From assembly GCA_017454485.1 (NCBI GenBank), contig JAFTCX010000081.1, forward strand, positions 40,321 through 104,320: DNA of 64,000 nt, written 5' to 3'. Positions within the stretch are counted from its first letter, which is position 1, and the number at the start of each line of letters is the position of its first letter. The translations under genes were made by a program, and so were the position numbers. This document shows positions 25,562-33,853 of the stretch, one piece after another. This stretch comes from Clostridia bacterium (lineage in GTDB: Bacteria > Bacillota > Clostridia > Oscillospirales > Acutalibacteraceae). The notes beneath the pieces were generated by a model. The model was given only the letters and a program-made list of their open reading frames with translations. It made no database searches and was not told the DNA's origin.

Positions 25562-26056
25562 ATGGGAAAGATCGCAATTTGTCCCGGTTCGTTCGATCCG
25601 GTCACCATCGGCCACCTCGACATCATCCGGCGTTCCGCCGCCATCTTTGACAAGGTGATCGTCGTTGTGATGACGAACTACCGCAAAACCGCAACCTACA
25701 GCTTCTCCGTGGAGGAGCGTATGGATCTGATCCGCCGAGCGTGCGCCGATATCGAAAATGTGGAGGTCGATTCCGACGCGGGTCTGCTCGCGGAATATGC
25801 GCGCCGCAAGGGCGCTGATGTGATCGTCAAGGGTCTGCGCGCCGTTTCCGATTTTGAGGATGAATTTCTGCAGGCGCTGACGAACAAAAAGCTCAACCCC
25901 GCCGTGGAAACGGTCTTTATGGCGTCGAGCGTCGAAAACATGTTCATGTCTTCCACAATGATCAAGCAGGTGTGCGCCCTGGGCGGCGACATCTCGCAGT
26001 TTTTGCCTGCGCCGGTGCGCGCGGACATCATTTCCCGGTTAAAAACCATTTCATAA
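25562..26056 (+). CDS. coaD: Phosphopantetheine adenylyltransferase
   Basis: 164 residues. The nucleotidyl-transferase motif CPGSFDPVTIGHLDII (about residues 7-22) and the late SSTMIKQVCALGGDIS are diagnostic. It makes dephospho-CoA from 4'-phosphopantetheine and ATP, the penultimate step of CoA synthesis, which also supplies the prosthetic group for the ACP at 10124. Confidence 0.97.
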   Translation: MGKIAICPGSFDPVTIGHLDIIRRSAAIFDKVIVVVMTNYRKTATYSFSVEERMDLIRRACADIENVEVDSDAGLLAEYARRKGADVIVKGLRAVSDFEDEFLQALTNKKLNPAVETVFMASSVENMFMSSTMIKQVCALGGDISQFLPAPVRADIISRLKTIS

Positions 26057-26116
26057 ATATCTCAGCGGCCGTGGGCGGCTGCGCGAAAACAGAGAAACAG
26101 GAAAGGAAAAAATGCT

Positions 26117-26911
26117 ATGTCGAATTTTTATGATCTTGAAACCGATCTCGCTGTGGATGAAGTACAGCCGGAGGAGCAGGAGTTTGAAGACATTTCCGAG
26201 TTTGCCGCGTTTGATCCGCAGAGCGCCGACTCCCGTTGGGGCAAGCTGGATTTCGTGGAGCTGATCGGCGAACTGGAAAACTACATCGCCACCTCCAAGC
26301 GCTTCTTCTTCTCGCGCAAAAAGCGCGTGATCAACGGCGAAGAAGTGACCCATCTGATGCAGTACATCCAAAACAAGCTGCCGGGCGAACTGACCTCGTC
26401 CCGCAAGATCATTGCCGAGGAAGAGAGCATCATCTCCGCCGCCAGACAGCAGGAGAAGGAGATCGTCGATTCCGCACAGAACTACTATAAAACCACCACG
26501 CAGAGCGCGACCGAGGACGCGGACAAGATCATCAAGCGCGCCCAGGATCAGGCGGAAGAGATGGTTGCGGCCCACGCGATCACTCAGGCTGCCCGTGTAC
26601 GCGCCGACGAGATCCGCGACAACTGTCAGAAGGAAATGAACGCGCTGGTCGCGCAGACCTTTGAGGACTGCGAAGCGCACAAGCAGCAGGCCAGAGAATG
26701 GGCTGCCGCCACGGCGCAGGGTTCCTATAACTTCATCTGCGACGCACTGAGCAAGTATCAGAGCATTGCGATGAACAACCTCAACCAGATCACCGACGTC
26801 TACAAGCAGTTCCAGAGCGGCTATGAAAGCCACATGCAGTCGCTGCAGGCGGATGCAAAAGTGCAGCCGCAGCGCGCCGCCGCCGCTCCTGCGGAAGAGG
26901 ACGACGAATAA
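26117..26911 (+). CDS. Cytoplasmic coiled-coil protein, unknown function
   Basis: 264 residues with no signal peptide or membrane span. It has an acidic N-terminus, then SKRFFFSRKKRVINGEEVT (about residues 56-74), a long Gln/Glu/Ala coiled coil (about 100-200) and a disordered acidic C-terminus. It resembles hypothetical proteins found after coaD in Clostridia. The coiled coil recalls DivIVA-type scaffolds but the DivIVA N-terminal signature is absent, so no function is assigned. AGGAAA precedes the ATG. Confidence 0.75.
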   Translation: MSNFYDLETDLAVDEVQPEEQEFEDISEFAAFDPQSADSRWGKLDFVELIGELENYIATSKRFFFSRKKRVINGEEVTHLMQYIQNKLPGELTSSRKIIAEEESIISAARQQEKEIVDSAQNYYKTTTQSATEDADKIIKRAQDQAEEMVAAHAITQAARVRADEIRDNCQKEMNALVAQTFEDCEAHKQQAREWAAATAQGSYNFICDALSKYQSIAMNNLNQITDVYKQFQSGYESHMQSLQADAKVQPQRAAAAPAEEDDE

Positions 26912-26930
26912 TCAGCGAATCATAAAAAAG

Positions 26931-26976
26931 AAAGCGCCTTGTATGCAGGACGAGCCTGATACAAGGGCGCTTTTTT
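26931..26976. terminator. Bidirectional terminator
   Basis: AAAGCGCCTTGTAT pairs with ATACAAGGGCGCTTT, with T-runs on both strands. It separates the coiled-coil gene from the convergent phage head operon. Confidence 0.9.
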
Positions 26977-27001
26977 ATCATGATGGTTTACAGAGCGCCG
27001 C

Positions 27002-27826
27002 TTATTTCACGGCAATGTACCCGTAGGTTTTGCCCGCTTCGTTGAGCGCACGCATGGCGGTGTTGTAGTGCATGGCGTCCTCTGCTGCAACGGTGAAGCC
27101 GTCGGACGTGATGGTGATGTAGCTGTTGGCGTAGCCGTACATGGCGATGTCGCTGTAGTTCATCACGGTGTTGTAGGTGCTGTCGATCTTGACGGCGTTG
27201 TCGTTGAACGGGAACACAATGACCAGCATGGGACGAAAGCCGAGCGAGACCGTCGCCGGGTTGTAGGGACCCAGACCTTGATAGGTGCCGTAAATGAACG
27301 GCGCGGAAATGCGCGCCCGGTCAGCGGGGGTGAGGTGGATCGTCATATCGTTCACATGCGTCTTGCAAAGAAAATCCGCATACGGGCGCAGCACGGTGCC
27401 GGAGATGTTGAACGCCGGGCACTGCTCATATTGAAAATGCAGCTTGCAGGGGATCTTGAGCGCTTTCAGATAATCGTCGATGACCGCGGTGCCGATCTCA
27501 TAGCCGCCCATCAGGCCGGCGTATTCGATATTGATACGGTCAAGCACCCGCTCCGCGTAGGAGCAAACGCCGATGGCGCTTTCTCCCGGCGGGGCGTAGC
27601 AGTTCATGGAGACGGTGATCTGCGTGCGCTGACAGCACTCCTCGGTGCCGATGTTCTGCAAATCGACCTTGTCCTGCCCGATCAAAAAGGCAAAGTAATA
27701 CTTCGTCAGCGGCGCGGGAACGGCCCGGTCGTCAAACGACAGCAGCGCCTCGCAGATCGACGGATCCTCAATGATGTGGCTGTTGATAAAGCCCACAATG
27801 CCGCTGATGAGCTCTGAAGTTGTCAT
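27002..27826 (-). CDS. Last gene of the phage head module, unknown structural or completion protein
   Basis: 274 residues. ATG 27826 follows GGAGGAGC and starts one base after the upstream stop region, fitting the tightly packed operon. The sequence is soluble, beta-rich and has no recognisable motif. Its position, after the connector-type genes, is where head-tail joining or tail-completion proteins sit. No tail tube, sheath or tape-measure gene follows; the operon simply ends at a terminator. Confidence 0.65.
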   Translation of the reverse strand: MTTSELISGIVGFINSHIIEDPSICEALLSFDDRAVPAPLTKYYFAFLIGQDKVDLQNIGTEECCQRTQITVSMNCYAPPGESAIGVCSYAERVLDRINIEYAGLMGGYEIGTAVIDDYLKALKIPCKLHFQYEQCPAFNISGTVLRPYADFLCKTHVNDMTIHLTPADRARISAPFIYGTYQGLGPYNPATVSLGFRPMLVIVFPFNDNAVKIDSTYNTVMNYSDIAMYGYANSYITITSDGFTVAAEDAMHYNTAMRALNEAGKTYGYIAVK

Positions 27827-27827
27827 A

Positions 27828-28181
27828 TCAGCTCCTCCAATCGTTGTTCTGGTGAACGATCGCCCAGTAATACAGCGGTGTTTCACCGAAAAAGACCTTT
27901 TCGCAGTGGTCCACACAGAAATCGTCGTCGCCGAACTTCAGCTTGACGTGAATGCCGTCCACCTCGGTGATGTCCACACTGGCCGGACAGATCAGCACAA
28001 ACTTGCGCAGCGTGTCGTAACCGATCTCGGTGAGCGTGCCGCTCAGATACATTTTGTTTTTATACCTGAGCGGCTGGAGAAAGGCTTTGCAGGTAACGGT
28101 TTCGGTGGTTGTCATCACAGTCATGGTGCGGCCGAATTTTTCAAAAAAGCGGTCGGTCGGGTTTTCATGTGGCGGCAGCAT
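27828..28181 (-). CDS. Phage head-closure-type small protein (position-based)
   Basis: 117 residues, short and beta-rich, between a probable connector and the last gene. It overlaps the upstream gene by 17 bases. Size and position suit a head-closure or stopper protein, but no motif confirms this. Confidence 0.6.
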   Translation of the reverse strand: MLPPHENPTDRFFEKFGRTMTVMTTTETVTCKAFLQPLRYKNKMYLSGTLTEIGYDTLRKFVLICPASVDITEVDGIHVKLKFGDDDFCVDHCEKVFFGETPLYYWAIVHQNNDWRS

Positions 28182-28536
28182 AAAACCCTCCGTCCTTCAA
28201 AAGCGGCGCTGCTTCGGCAAGCGCGTTTTCCTTCAAAGAGCGTTCAAACGCCAGCTCTCTTTGCAGGTTCTTTTGAATCGTAATGTCGCCGGCCTTATAG
28301 CTGGAAAACCGGTCGCTTTCGGAAAGCAGCAGAGAGAACAGCTCAAAGCGGGCCAGCGCGGCGGCAAGAACCAGCAGCCGCACATCGTCCGGGTCGGTTT
28401 GAGCGCGCAGCTTGGGCTGCAGCGTGCGCAAAACACGTTCGCACACCGGCAGCATCTGCGTGGGCGTGAGCGATGCAAACGTGCTGTTTTCCTTCAAAAT
28501 GCCGCACACGTCAATGGCTTGGATCAAGCTCGTCAC
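28165..28536 (-). CDS. Phage head-tail connector-type protein (position-based)
   Basis: 123 residues, entirely helical, beginning at GTG 28536 ten bases after the capsid stop. Small all-helical proteins following the major capsid gene are typically gp6/gp15-like connectors. The assignment rests on size, secondary structure and gene order. Confidence 0.6.
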   Translation of the reverse strand: MTSLIQAIDVCGILKENSTFASLTPTQMLPVCERVLRTLQPKLRAQTDPDDVRLLVLAAALARFELFSLLLSESDRFSSYKAGDITIQKNLQRELAFERSLKENALAEAAPLLKDGGFYAAAT

Positions 28537-28545
28537 GCCCTTTCC

Positions 28546-29553
28546 TTACAGTGAAAGCGCCTTGGATGCGTCTTCGTAAATTTTCGCGAAGCCATAGGTG
28601 GTCGTGATCGCGGCGCGTTCCAACTGGCGGTCGATGAGCTTGTCAAATTCCGTCAGCACGCCGCCGACACGGACCTGTTCGAGCGCGCATTTGCTGTCAA
28701 GACCGATCAGCTTGCCGGTATCCACAGCGCCGCTCTTCATCAGCTCGGCGCCGAACGGGGTCACAAGCTCGCCTGTGGCGTGGAAGTTCAGTCCCGCCGC
28801 GCCGTCGCGCAGCTCGGACAGCTTGAGCAAAGCGGCCATCATGTTGGGCGAGGCGATGATCGCGTTGAGCGTGAACGGATCGAAGAGGTTCCAGAAATCC
28901 ACAAGGTCGTCATAGCTGAGCGTGCCGGCCGTGGTCACGGTTTTGGTGGTGATGCTGTTGTTGTTGCCGTCGCCGTTCATCAGCACGTCGATCGCGTCGG
29001 CGAGCTGCGTTTTGGCGATATACGCGCCGATCTGACGCAGCGTGACGGTGAACAGGTCCAAACGCTGGAAGCGCAGCGCCTCATAGGACGCAACGAGCAT
29101 ACGGCCGCGCTTGCGCAGTGTGACAAGGTTTTCCTTGGTGGAAACGGACGTTTCGGGAATGGCGGTGCCTTCCGCAACCACGTTGAGCGTTTTGTCCGCG
29201 TCGGACATATTGGACGTGATGGTGCGGTAGTCGAGCCCTTCAATGTCGGTCACGGTCGCAACGAGCTTGGGCAGCAGATCGTTTTCTTCAATGCCCTGCC
29301 ACACGGCGCGGCTGATGTATTCGGGAAACAGCGCGGCGGAGTCGGACGTTTTGAAAAACTTTTCCACCATATCGCTGCCGCCGCCGCTGACATGGATGTC
29401 AAAGCGCTTGAGCTGACGCTGATAGGCGTCAAGGCCTTCCAGCGGCGTGCCGATGTAGTTCTCAGACGGATCGAGCTGTTCCAGCGCGTCGGTGAACGAT
29501 TTGCCGGTGGTGTAAAGTCCTTTTTCGAGTTTGATGTTTTCGTAATTTGCCAT
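28546..29553 (-). CDS. Phage major capsid protein (HK97-fold, encapsulin-like class)
   Basis: 335 residues. Features of capsid proteins include the segment RAVWQGIEENDLLPKLVATV, an E-loop-like stretch with SVSTKENLVTLRKRGRMLV, and NAIIASPNMMAALL in the A domain. There is no long N-terminal delta domain, so scaffolding may come from the preceding protease-type gene. GGAGGAATTACGCA precedes the ATG. The frame is intact with host-like codon use. Confidence 0.82.
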   Translation of the reverse strand: MANYENIKLEKGLYTTGKSFTDALEQLDPSENYIGTPLEGLDAYQRQLKRFDIHVSGGGSDMVEKFFKTSDSAALFPEYISRAVWQGIEENDLLPKLVATVTDIEGLDYRTITSNMSDADKTLNVVAEGTAIPETSVSTKENLVTLRKRGRMLVASYEALRFQRLDLFTVTLRQIGAYIAKTQLADAIDVLMNGDGNNNSITTKTVTTAGTLSYDDLVDFWNLFDPFTLNAIIASPNMMAALLKLSELRDGAAGLNFHATGELVTPFGAELMKSGAVDTGKLIGLDSKCALEQVRVGGVLTEFDKLIDRQLERAAITTTYGFAKIYEDASKALSL

Positions 29554-29574
29554 TGCGTAATTCCTCCTTACAAT

Positions 29575-30516
29575 TCAGATGCAAAATGCACGGTTGTTCT
29601 GACGGTTCATTTTCGGCTCGTTGTGTTTGAGCTGCAGCGCGGGCGGCAACGTGTCTGCGGCCTGGGTCTGCAGCGATTTGCAAAGCTCCTGCAGATCGTC
29701 GGCGCTCATTGTGCGGCAGCCGGCAAGAAACTGTTTTGCGTTGATCTGCGGCAGTGCGAGCAGCAGATATTTTTCAATGTCGCAAAACAGCTTGTCGCGA
29801 AAGGTCTTGGCGTCACGCTGTGCCTGCTCAAGCGCAGTCAGATGCGCCTTGAGTCTTTGCACGTCGTCGGCGGAAAGCTGCAGGCCGCTTTTTGCGGATT
29901 TGATGCGTTCGAGTGTGTCGTTCAAAGACAAAGCCTCCTTTTTGAATGCTTTGGTCACACCGGCGGCACGCTGGGCGGGCACGGCGACGAACGACCATTC
30001 ATATGCGTCGCGCGGATCGTCCAGGATCAGGTGGCAAACTTCTTTGCCGTAGCATGTGCCCGGACGGTGCTCGCACGCCATGGAACGGTGTTCCTTGCCG
30101 CAGATGCTGCATTTGGCGGCGCCCATGCTGCAGCCGACAGAGACCTCCTTTTTGATACCGCCGTCGATCTCTTCGATCAGACTGCGGTTTTTTTCCGTGC
30201 GCACCATATATGCCTTGGCGCGCAGCATGGTGTAGGGTTCGCCCTGCGCGGTTGTGCGGGCCTTGTTTTCCTCCACCCAGGTTTTGAAAATGCGGGCGCT
30301 TTGGCCGCCGGCCTTCTGGTCGTGGTCAAAGATGCCGCTTTTGCCGAGGAACAGCGGTGCGAGCCCCTGCAGCGCAGGGATGGAAAACCGTTCAAAATCG
30401 CGGTCCACCTCGTTGTCGCACAGCGTCACAGAAAAGACGTATACCTCCTCGGCGCTCAATGCGCGGCGGGTGTATTCGTTGATTTGCCGCAGCTCCTCTT
30501 CGGAAACGGTTGTCAT
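29575..30516 (-). CDS. Probable prohead protease / scaffold-type protein
   Basis: 313 residues between portal and capsid, the standard place for a capsid maturation protease. The N-terminal half has DNEVDRDFERFS and FLGKSGIFDHD followed by SVGCSMGAAKC and a Cys/His cluster (C-x2-C...H...C). DAYEWSFVAVPAQRAAG closes the domain; this last motif (W-S-F-V-x-V-P) is shared with phage head-maturation proteases. The C-terminal half is helical and could be scaffold. It overlaps the portal gene by ATGA. Confidence 0.7.
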   Translation of the reverse strand: MTTVSEEELRQINEYTRRALSAEEVYVFSVTLCDNEVDRDFERFSIPALQGLAPLFLGKSGIFDHDQKAGGQSARIFKTWVEENKARTTAQGEPYTMLRAKAYMVRTEKNRSLIEEIDGGIKKEVSVGCSMGAAKCSICGKEHRSMACEHRPGTCYGKEVCHLILDDPRDAYEWSFVAVPAQRAAGVTKAFKKEALSLNDTLERIKSAKSGLQLSADDVQRLKAHLTALEQAQRDAKTFRDKLFCDIEKYLLLALPQINAKQFLAGCRTMSADDLQELCKSLQTQAADTLPPALQLKHNEPKMNRQNNRAFCI

Positions 30517-31667
30517 GCGTTCTCTCCTTTCAGCTCTGTGAGAATTTTTTTCGTTTGCGCGTCATAGTAGCTCGCGCGGGCAAGCGCGGTGATGTCCTGC
30601 AGCGTGAGCGGTTCCCATTCGATCTGCAGCTCGCTGTCGTAGCCCTCCAGACACAGGAACGTGCGGAAAATGGTGCGCAGCGTCGGATCGAGCAGCCGGC
30701 GGTAAAAATCGATCTCGCTGGTGAGAATGTCGGCCTGCTGGGTGCTCATGCGCTCGGTGGAAGACCAGCTCAGCCCCAGCAAAAACGGCGGCACGCCGAG
30801 CTTTGCAACGATCTGTTCCAGCAACTGCCGCACAGGCACTTCGCTGTCGAGAATCTGATTGTCCGCTCCGATGGCGCGGATGGAAACGTCGCCGACCGCC
30901 ACAAAGTCCTTGACGCTGCCGCCGGACTGCATCGTCGCCTGCCACTGCGTCGCCACCTGTTCGGCGCGCTCCTTGGCATAGGCCTTGTCAAGCGCGTCGT
31001 TTTGCGGTTTGTAGGTCACGGCGTAGCGCACATTGCCCAGCCGCTCCCAGTTGACGCCGATGGTGTTGTAGATTTTCAGCAGCACTTCGCTGACAAAGGG
31101 CAGACCTTTCAGCAGGGAGGTGCCGTAGATGCTGCCGGGTTCGGGGTTCAAAACGCTTTTGAGAATCAGCGCCGGATAGCGCACGGGCGTCAGCTTGCCG
31201 TCGGTGCCGCGGGTGCAGACCGTGACATCCAGCGGGTTTTCACCGGTTGTCAGCGCAATGTCGCGCAGATCGGCGTTGTAAAGGTGGGTCAGCCGTCTGC
31301 CGGTCAGCGCCATTTCGCCGACCGCTGTGCCATAGGTGAGCAGTTGATCGAAAAAGGTGCGCACAAACGCTTGAATGCCGCGCTGCATACCGCCGACGTG
31401 AACGTCTTGCATAAAACGGCGCACAGCCTGCTGCGCGGTGTCATCGCTGCAGTGCACAGTGAATTCACCGAGCAGCCGCACCGTTTTGTCCAGCGACGCG
31501 TCAATGAGCGGAATCGCTTCGCGCAGGCTGCGATACAGCTCCGTTTCAACCTGCCTGCCGGGGAAATAGCCTTGCAGGGCGGTAAACGGATGGGTATGTC
31601 CGACGCTTTGCGGCACCGCGACGGCCTGAACACCGGACGGGGCGGCTTCTTTCTTTTTCTTTGCCAA
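30513..31667 (-). CDS. Phage portal protein
   Basis: 384 residues, beginning at TTG 31667 preceded by GGAGA. The central part (PVRYPALILKSVLNPEPGS, then YGTSLLKGLPFVSEVL) and the late LGVPPFLLGLSWSSTERMS followed by TQQADILTSEIDFYRRLLDP are typical of portal proteins. The ring of twelve portals forms the DNA entry channel. It follows the large terminase after a gap carrying eleven 7-bp repeats. Confidence 0.85.
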   Translation of the reverse strand: MAKKKKEAAPSGVQAVAVPQSVGHTHPFTALQGYFPGRQVETELYRSLREAIPLIDASLDKTVRLLGEFTVHCSDDTAQQAVRRFMQDVHVGGMQRGIQAFVRTFFDQLLTYGTAVGEMALTGRRLTHLYNADLRDIALTTGENPLDVTVCTRGTDGKLTPVRYPALILKSVLNPEPGSIYGTSLLKGLPFVSEVLLKIYNTIGVNWERLGNVRYAVTYKPQNDALDKAYAKERAEQVATQWQATMQSGGSVKDFVAVGDVSIRAIGADNQILDSEVPVRQLLEQIVAKLGVPPFLLGLSWSSTERMSTQQADILTSEIDFYRRLLDPTLRTIFRTFLCLEGYDSELQIEWEPLTLQDITALARASYYDAQTKKILTELKGENA

Positions 31668-31708
31668 ATGGGTTCTCCTTTCTGTATGAGAATTCGGGAG
31701 GAGGATGG

Positions 31709-31785
31709 ACAGGGGACAGGGAACAGGGAACAGGGGACAGGGAACAGGGAACAGGGGACAGGGATCAGGGATCAGGGGACAGGGG
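31709..31785. repeat. Heptad tandem repeat, (A/T)CAGGG(A/G) x11
   Basis: Eleven contiguous 7-bp units fill the gap between the terminase and portal genes. A related array (GGGAACA/GGTGGCA) is at 61933-61969. Confidence 0.9.
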
Positions 31786-31795
31786 AGGACGGTTG

Positions 31796-33055
31796 TCAGG
31801 TTCGGCTGGCGGCGATGGCGAAGAATCCATCCTCCGGCTGCGAGAGCACACTCGCAACAAAATAGCGCAGATCATCCATCGCGTGGTCGTGCTCCTTCTT
31901 TACACGGTCGCCGCCGGCGCTTTCATCCCAGCGATACAGCGAAAACTCGCGCAGCGTGTCGCGGCAGTCCGGGCCGATGGCGATTCTGCCTTCCCGCAGC
32001 GCATCCTGCACCTTGCGGATGCCGTCAAGCACGTCGTTGTGCGCCTTCACCACACGGAACCTTCCGTGGCGGCGCACACATTCGGCAAATGACGCGGCGG
32101 ACGGGTCGATCACCACAGCGGCAATACGCCTTTCTCCGGCGAGCGCTTCCAGGTCGGCATAATACTCCTCGTCAGTTTTCTGCCTGCCCTCTTTGCGCGC
32201 GTCAAAATAAAACTCGCGTTCCCGGTACCAGACGCCGTCGTGCAGGCCCCAAAGCCCGATCGACGTCGGATTGACCGTGCCGTAATCGCAGGAAAGATAG
32301 CTTTTTTCCGCTTTTGTTTGCGGAACGGCTTTTGTATAGGCGCCGTTTGCCGCCTGCGGATACACCAGCCCGTCGGCCGCCACCCATTTGCCGAGCACAA
32401 ACCGATCGTAAAACGCGCCGGAATACATGGATGCATAGCGTTCGATCACACGCTTGGAAAGCGAGGGGTTATCCTGCATTTGAAAGTGCAGATGCAGCAC
32501 CCCCTTTTCCTCGGCCTTTTGAATCCATTCGGTATAAAACCAGTGCAGCGGATGCTCCGGGTTGCAGTTGAACCAGAACTTTGCCCCTTCCGGCGAACAG
32601 CGTGCGAGCGCCTGTTCCACAAACGAGCGCGGCATCAGCGCCACCTCGTCAAACAAAACGCCGTGCAGCGTCATGCCCTGAATCAGCGCGGCAGACGAGG
32701 CGTCGCGCCCGCCGAACAGGTAAAACCGGTTGCTTCTGCCGCCGAAGGAGATATCGATCCGGTTGCGCGAGAGCACGTCGCGGCAATCGAAGCCGAGCGC
32801 GCGCAAATGCGCCAGCAGCCCGGTCACGATATTGCGCCGCAGCGAGGCGATGGTTTTTCCGCACAGTGCGAACGAGGCGTCGTCAAAGCGGAAGAACGCC
32901 CACGCGATGAACGACAGCGACATACACGTGGTTTTGCCCGAACGCACCGCACCGTCACAGATCAGCCCGTTGTAATCGCGCAAAGGCGAATTGTCGTGCC
33001 ACCAGGTGAGCACCGTGCGCTGCTTCGGCGAAAACGCGGTGAACTCAGCGGGCAT
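31796..33055 (-). CDS. Phage terminase large subunit
   Basis: 419 residues, PBSX/XtmB-like. ATPase domain: Walker A GAVRSGKTTC (about residues 36-45), Walker B GVLFDEVALM (about 130-139). RNase H-type nuclease domain: CDYGTVNPTS, VVIDPSAASF and the late HDHAMDDLRYF metal-binding segment. Both activities look complete. Its start overlaps the small subunit by 11 bases. Confidence 0.93.
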   Translation of the reverse strand: MPAEFTAFSPKQRTVLTWWHDNSPLRDYNGLICDGAVRSGKTTCMSLSFIAWAFFRFDDASFALCGKTIASLRRNIVTGLLAHLRALGFDCRDVLSRNRIDISFGGRSNRFYLFGGRDASSAALIQGMTLHGVLFDEVALMPRSFVEQALARCSPEGAKFWFNCNPEHPLHWFYTEWIQKAEEKGVLHLHFQMQDNPSLSKRVIERYASMYSGAFYDRFVLGKWVAADGLVYPQAANGAYTKAVPQTKAEKSYLSCDYGTVNPTSIGLWGLHDGVWYREREFYFDARKEGRQKTDEEYYADLEALAGERRIAAVVIDPSAASFAECVRRHGRFRVVKAHNDVLDGIRKVQDALREGRIAIGPDCRDTLREFSLYRWDESAGGDRVKKEHDHAMDDLRYFVASVLSQPEDGFFAIAASRT

Positions 33056-33539
33056 GGTCTAAGCCCTCCGTCGGCTCCGTCTGCTGTGCCGCGCCGCCGA
33101 GCGCCGCAAAAAACGCCGCCGCGCTCTCGTTCGGTGTGCGCAGGGAAAGCTGCTCCATACGCTCGAGCGCCTTGAGCCGGTCAAAGAATTTGATCTCCAG
33201 CCCGCCGCCCTTCGGACGTTTCAGCTCCGCGACCGAAAACAGATCGAGCGTCTCCGGGTCGGCCGGGTCTGTTTCGTCGCTGCTTTGCAGCAGCCGCACC
33301 GCGTCGCTCACACTGCCGAACGCCAGCCGCCGATAGCCGGCGAGCACCTCGGCCTGTGTGTCCTCGGCAGTTTTTTTCTCTTTTGCAAGGAACGCTTGCA
33401 CATCTGCACGCTGCAGCAGTCGCATCGCCGCGCGTTCGGGGTTCCGGTAGCCGCTTTTTGCAGCCGCCTCCCGTCCGCAGTGACCGAGCCGCAGATAGGT
33501 ACAGAACAGTTTTTCCTTGTCCGTGAGACCTTTTGCCAT
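33045..33539 (-). CDS. Phage terminase small subunit
   Basis: 164 residues from ATG 33539, which has an AAAGGA nine bases upstream; the in-frame ATGs at 33548 and 33545 lie too close to that site. The N-terminal helix-turn-helix (LTDKEKLFCTYLRLGHCGRE, then AAAKSGYRNPERA) matches XtmA-type terminase small subunits, which recognise DNA for packaging. First gene of the head operon. Confidence 0.88.
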   Translation of the reverse strand: MAKGLTDKEKLFCTYLRLGHCGREAAAKSGYRNPERAAMRLLQRADVQAFLAKEKKTAEDTQAEVLAGYRRLAFGSVSDAVRLLQSSDETDPADPETLDLFSVAELKRPKGGGLEIKFFDRLKALERMEQLSLRTPNESAAAFFAALGGAAQQTEPTEGLDHAR

Positions 33540-33677
33540 TGTCATCATCCTTTCGTTTTTTGGCTCTCAAAAAAAGTCCTCCCATAATAAGGCCGGAAAC
33601 GCGATTTTGTCGCGCAAAACACGCGACAAACGGCTGCTTCTTAATAATTCTTAATAATTCGAATCTTATATAAGACA

Positions 33678-33705
33678 CAATTCGCAATTCGCAATGCGCA
33701 ATGCA
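33678..33705. repeat. Heptad tandem repeat, CAATTCG/CAATGCG x4
   Basis: Four 7-bp units inside the 300-bp divergent gap 33540-33853. The rest of the gap holds a small TTCTTAATAA duplication near 33640 and the promoter of the giant surface gene. Confidence 0.8.
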
Positions 33706-33785
33706 AATTGTTTTCGCTTGGCGACGTTTGCCGCCGAAACAGCATTTTTCACAAAAAAGAAAGTCAAACTTTGTTTTTTCAAGGC

Positions 33786-33815
33786 TTGAAAACCTTGTGC
33801 GAATTGTGATAAAAT
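33786..33815 (+). promoter_or_regulatory. Promoter of the giant surface protein gene
   Basis: TTGAAA (33786-33791) and TAAAAT (33810-33815), spacing 18, with a TG extended -10 element. Confidence 0.65.
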
Positions 33816-33853
33816 GATAATGACTAAAAATCTCTGAGAAAGGGGATATTTTT

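Noticed and set aside
31709-31785. Possible CRISPR array
   Set aside because: The units are contiguous 7-mers with no spacers and there are no cas genes anywhere in the window.
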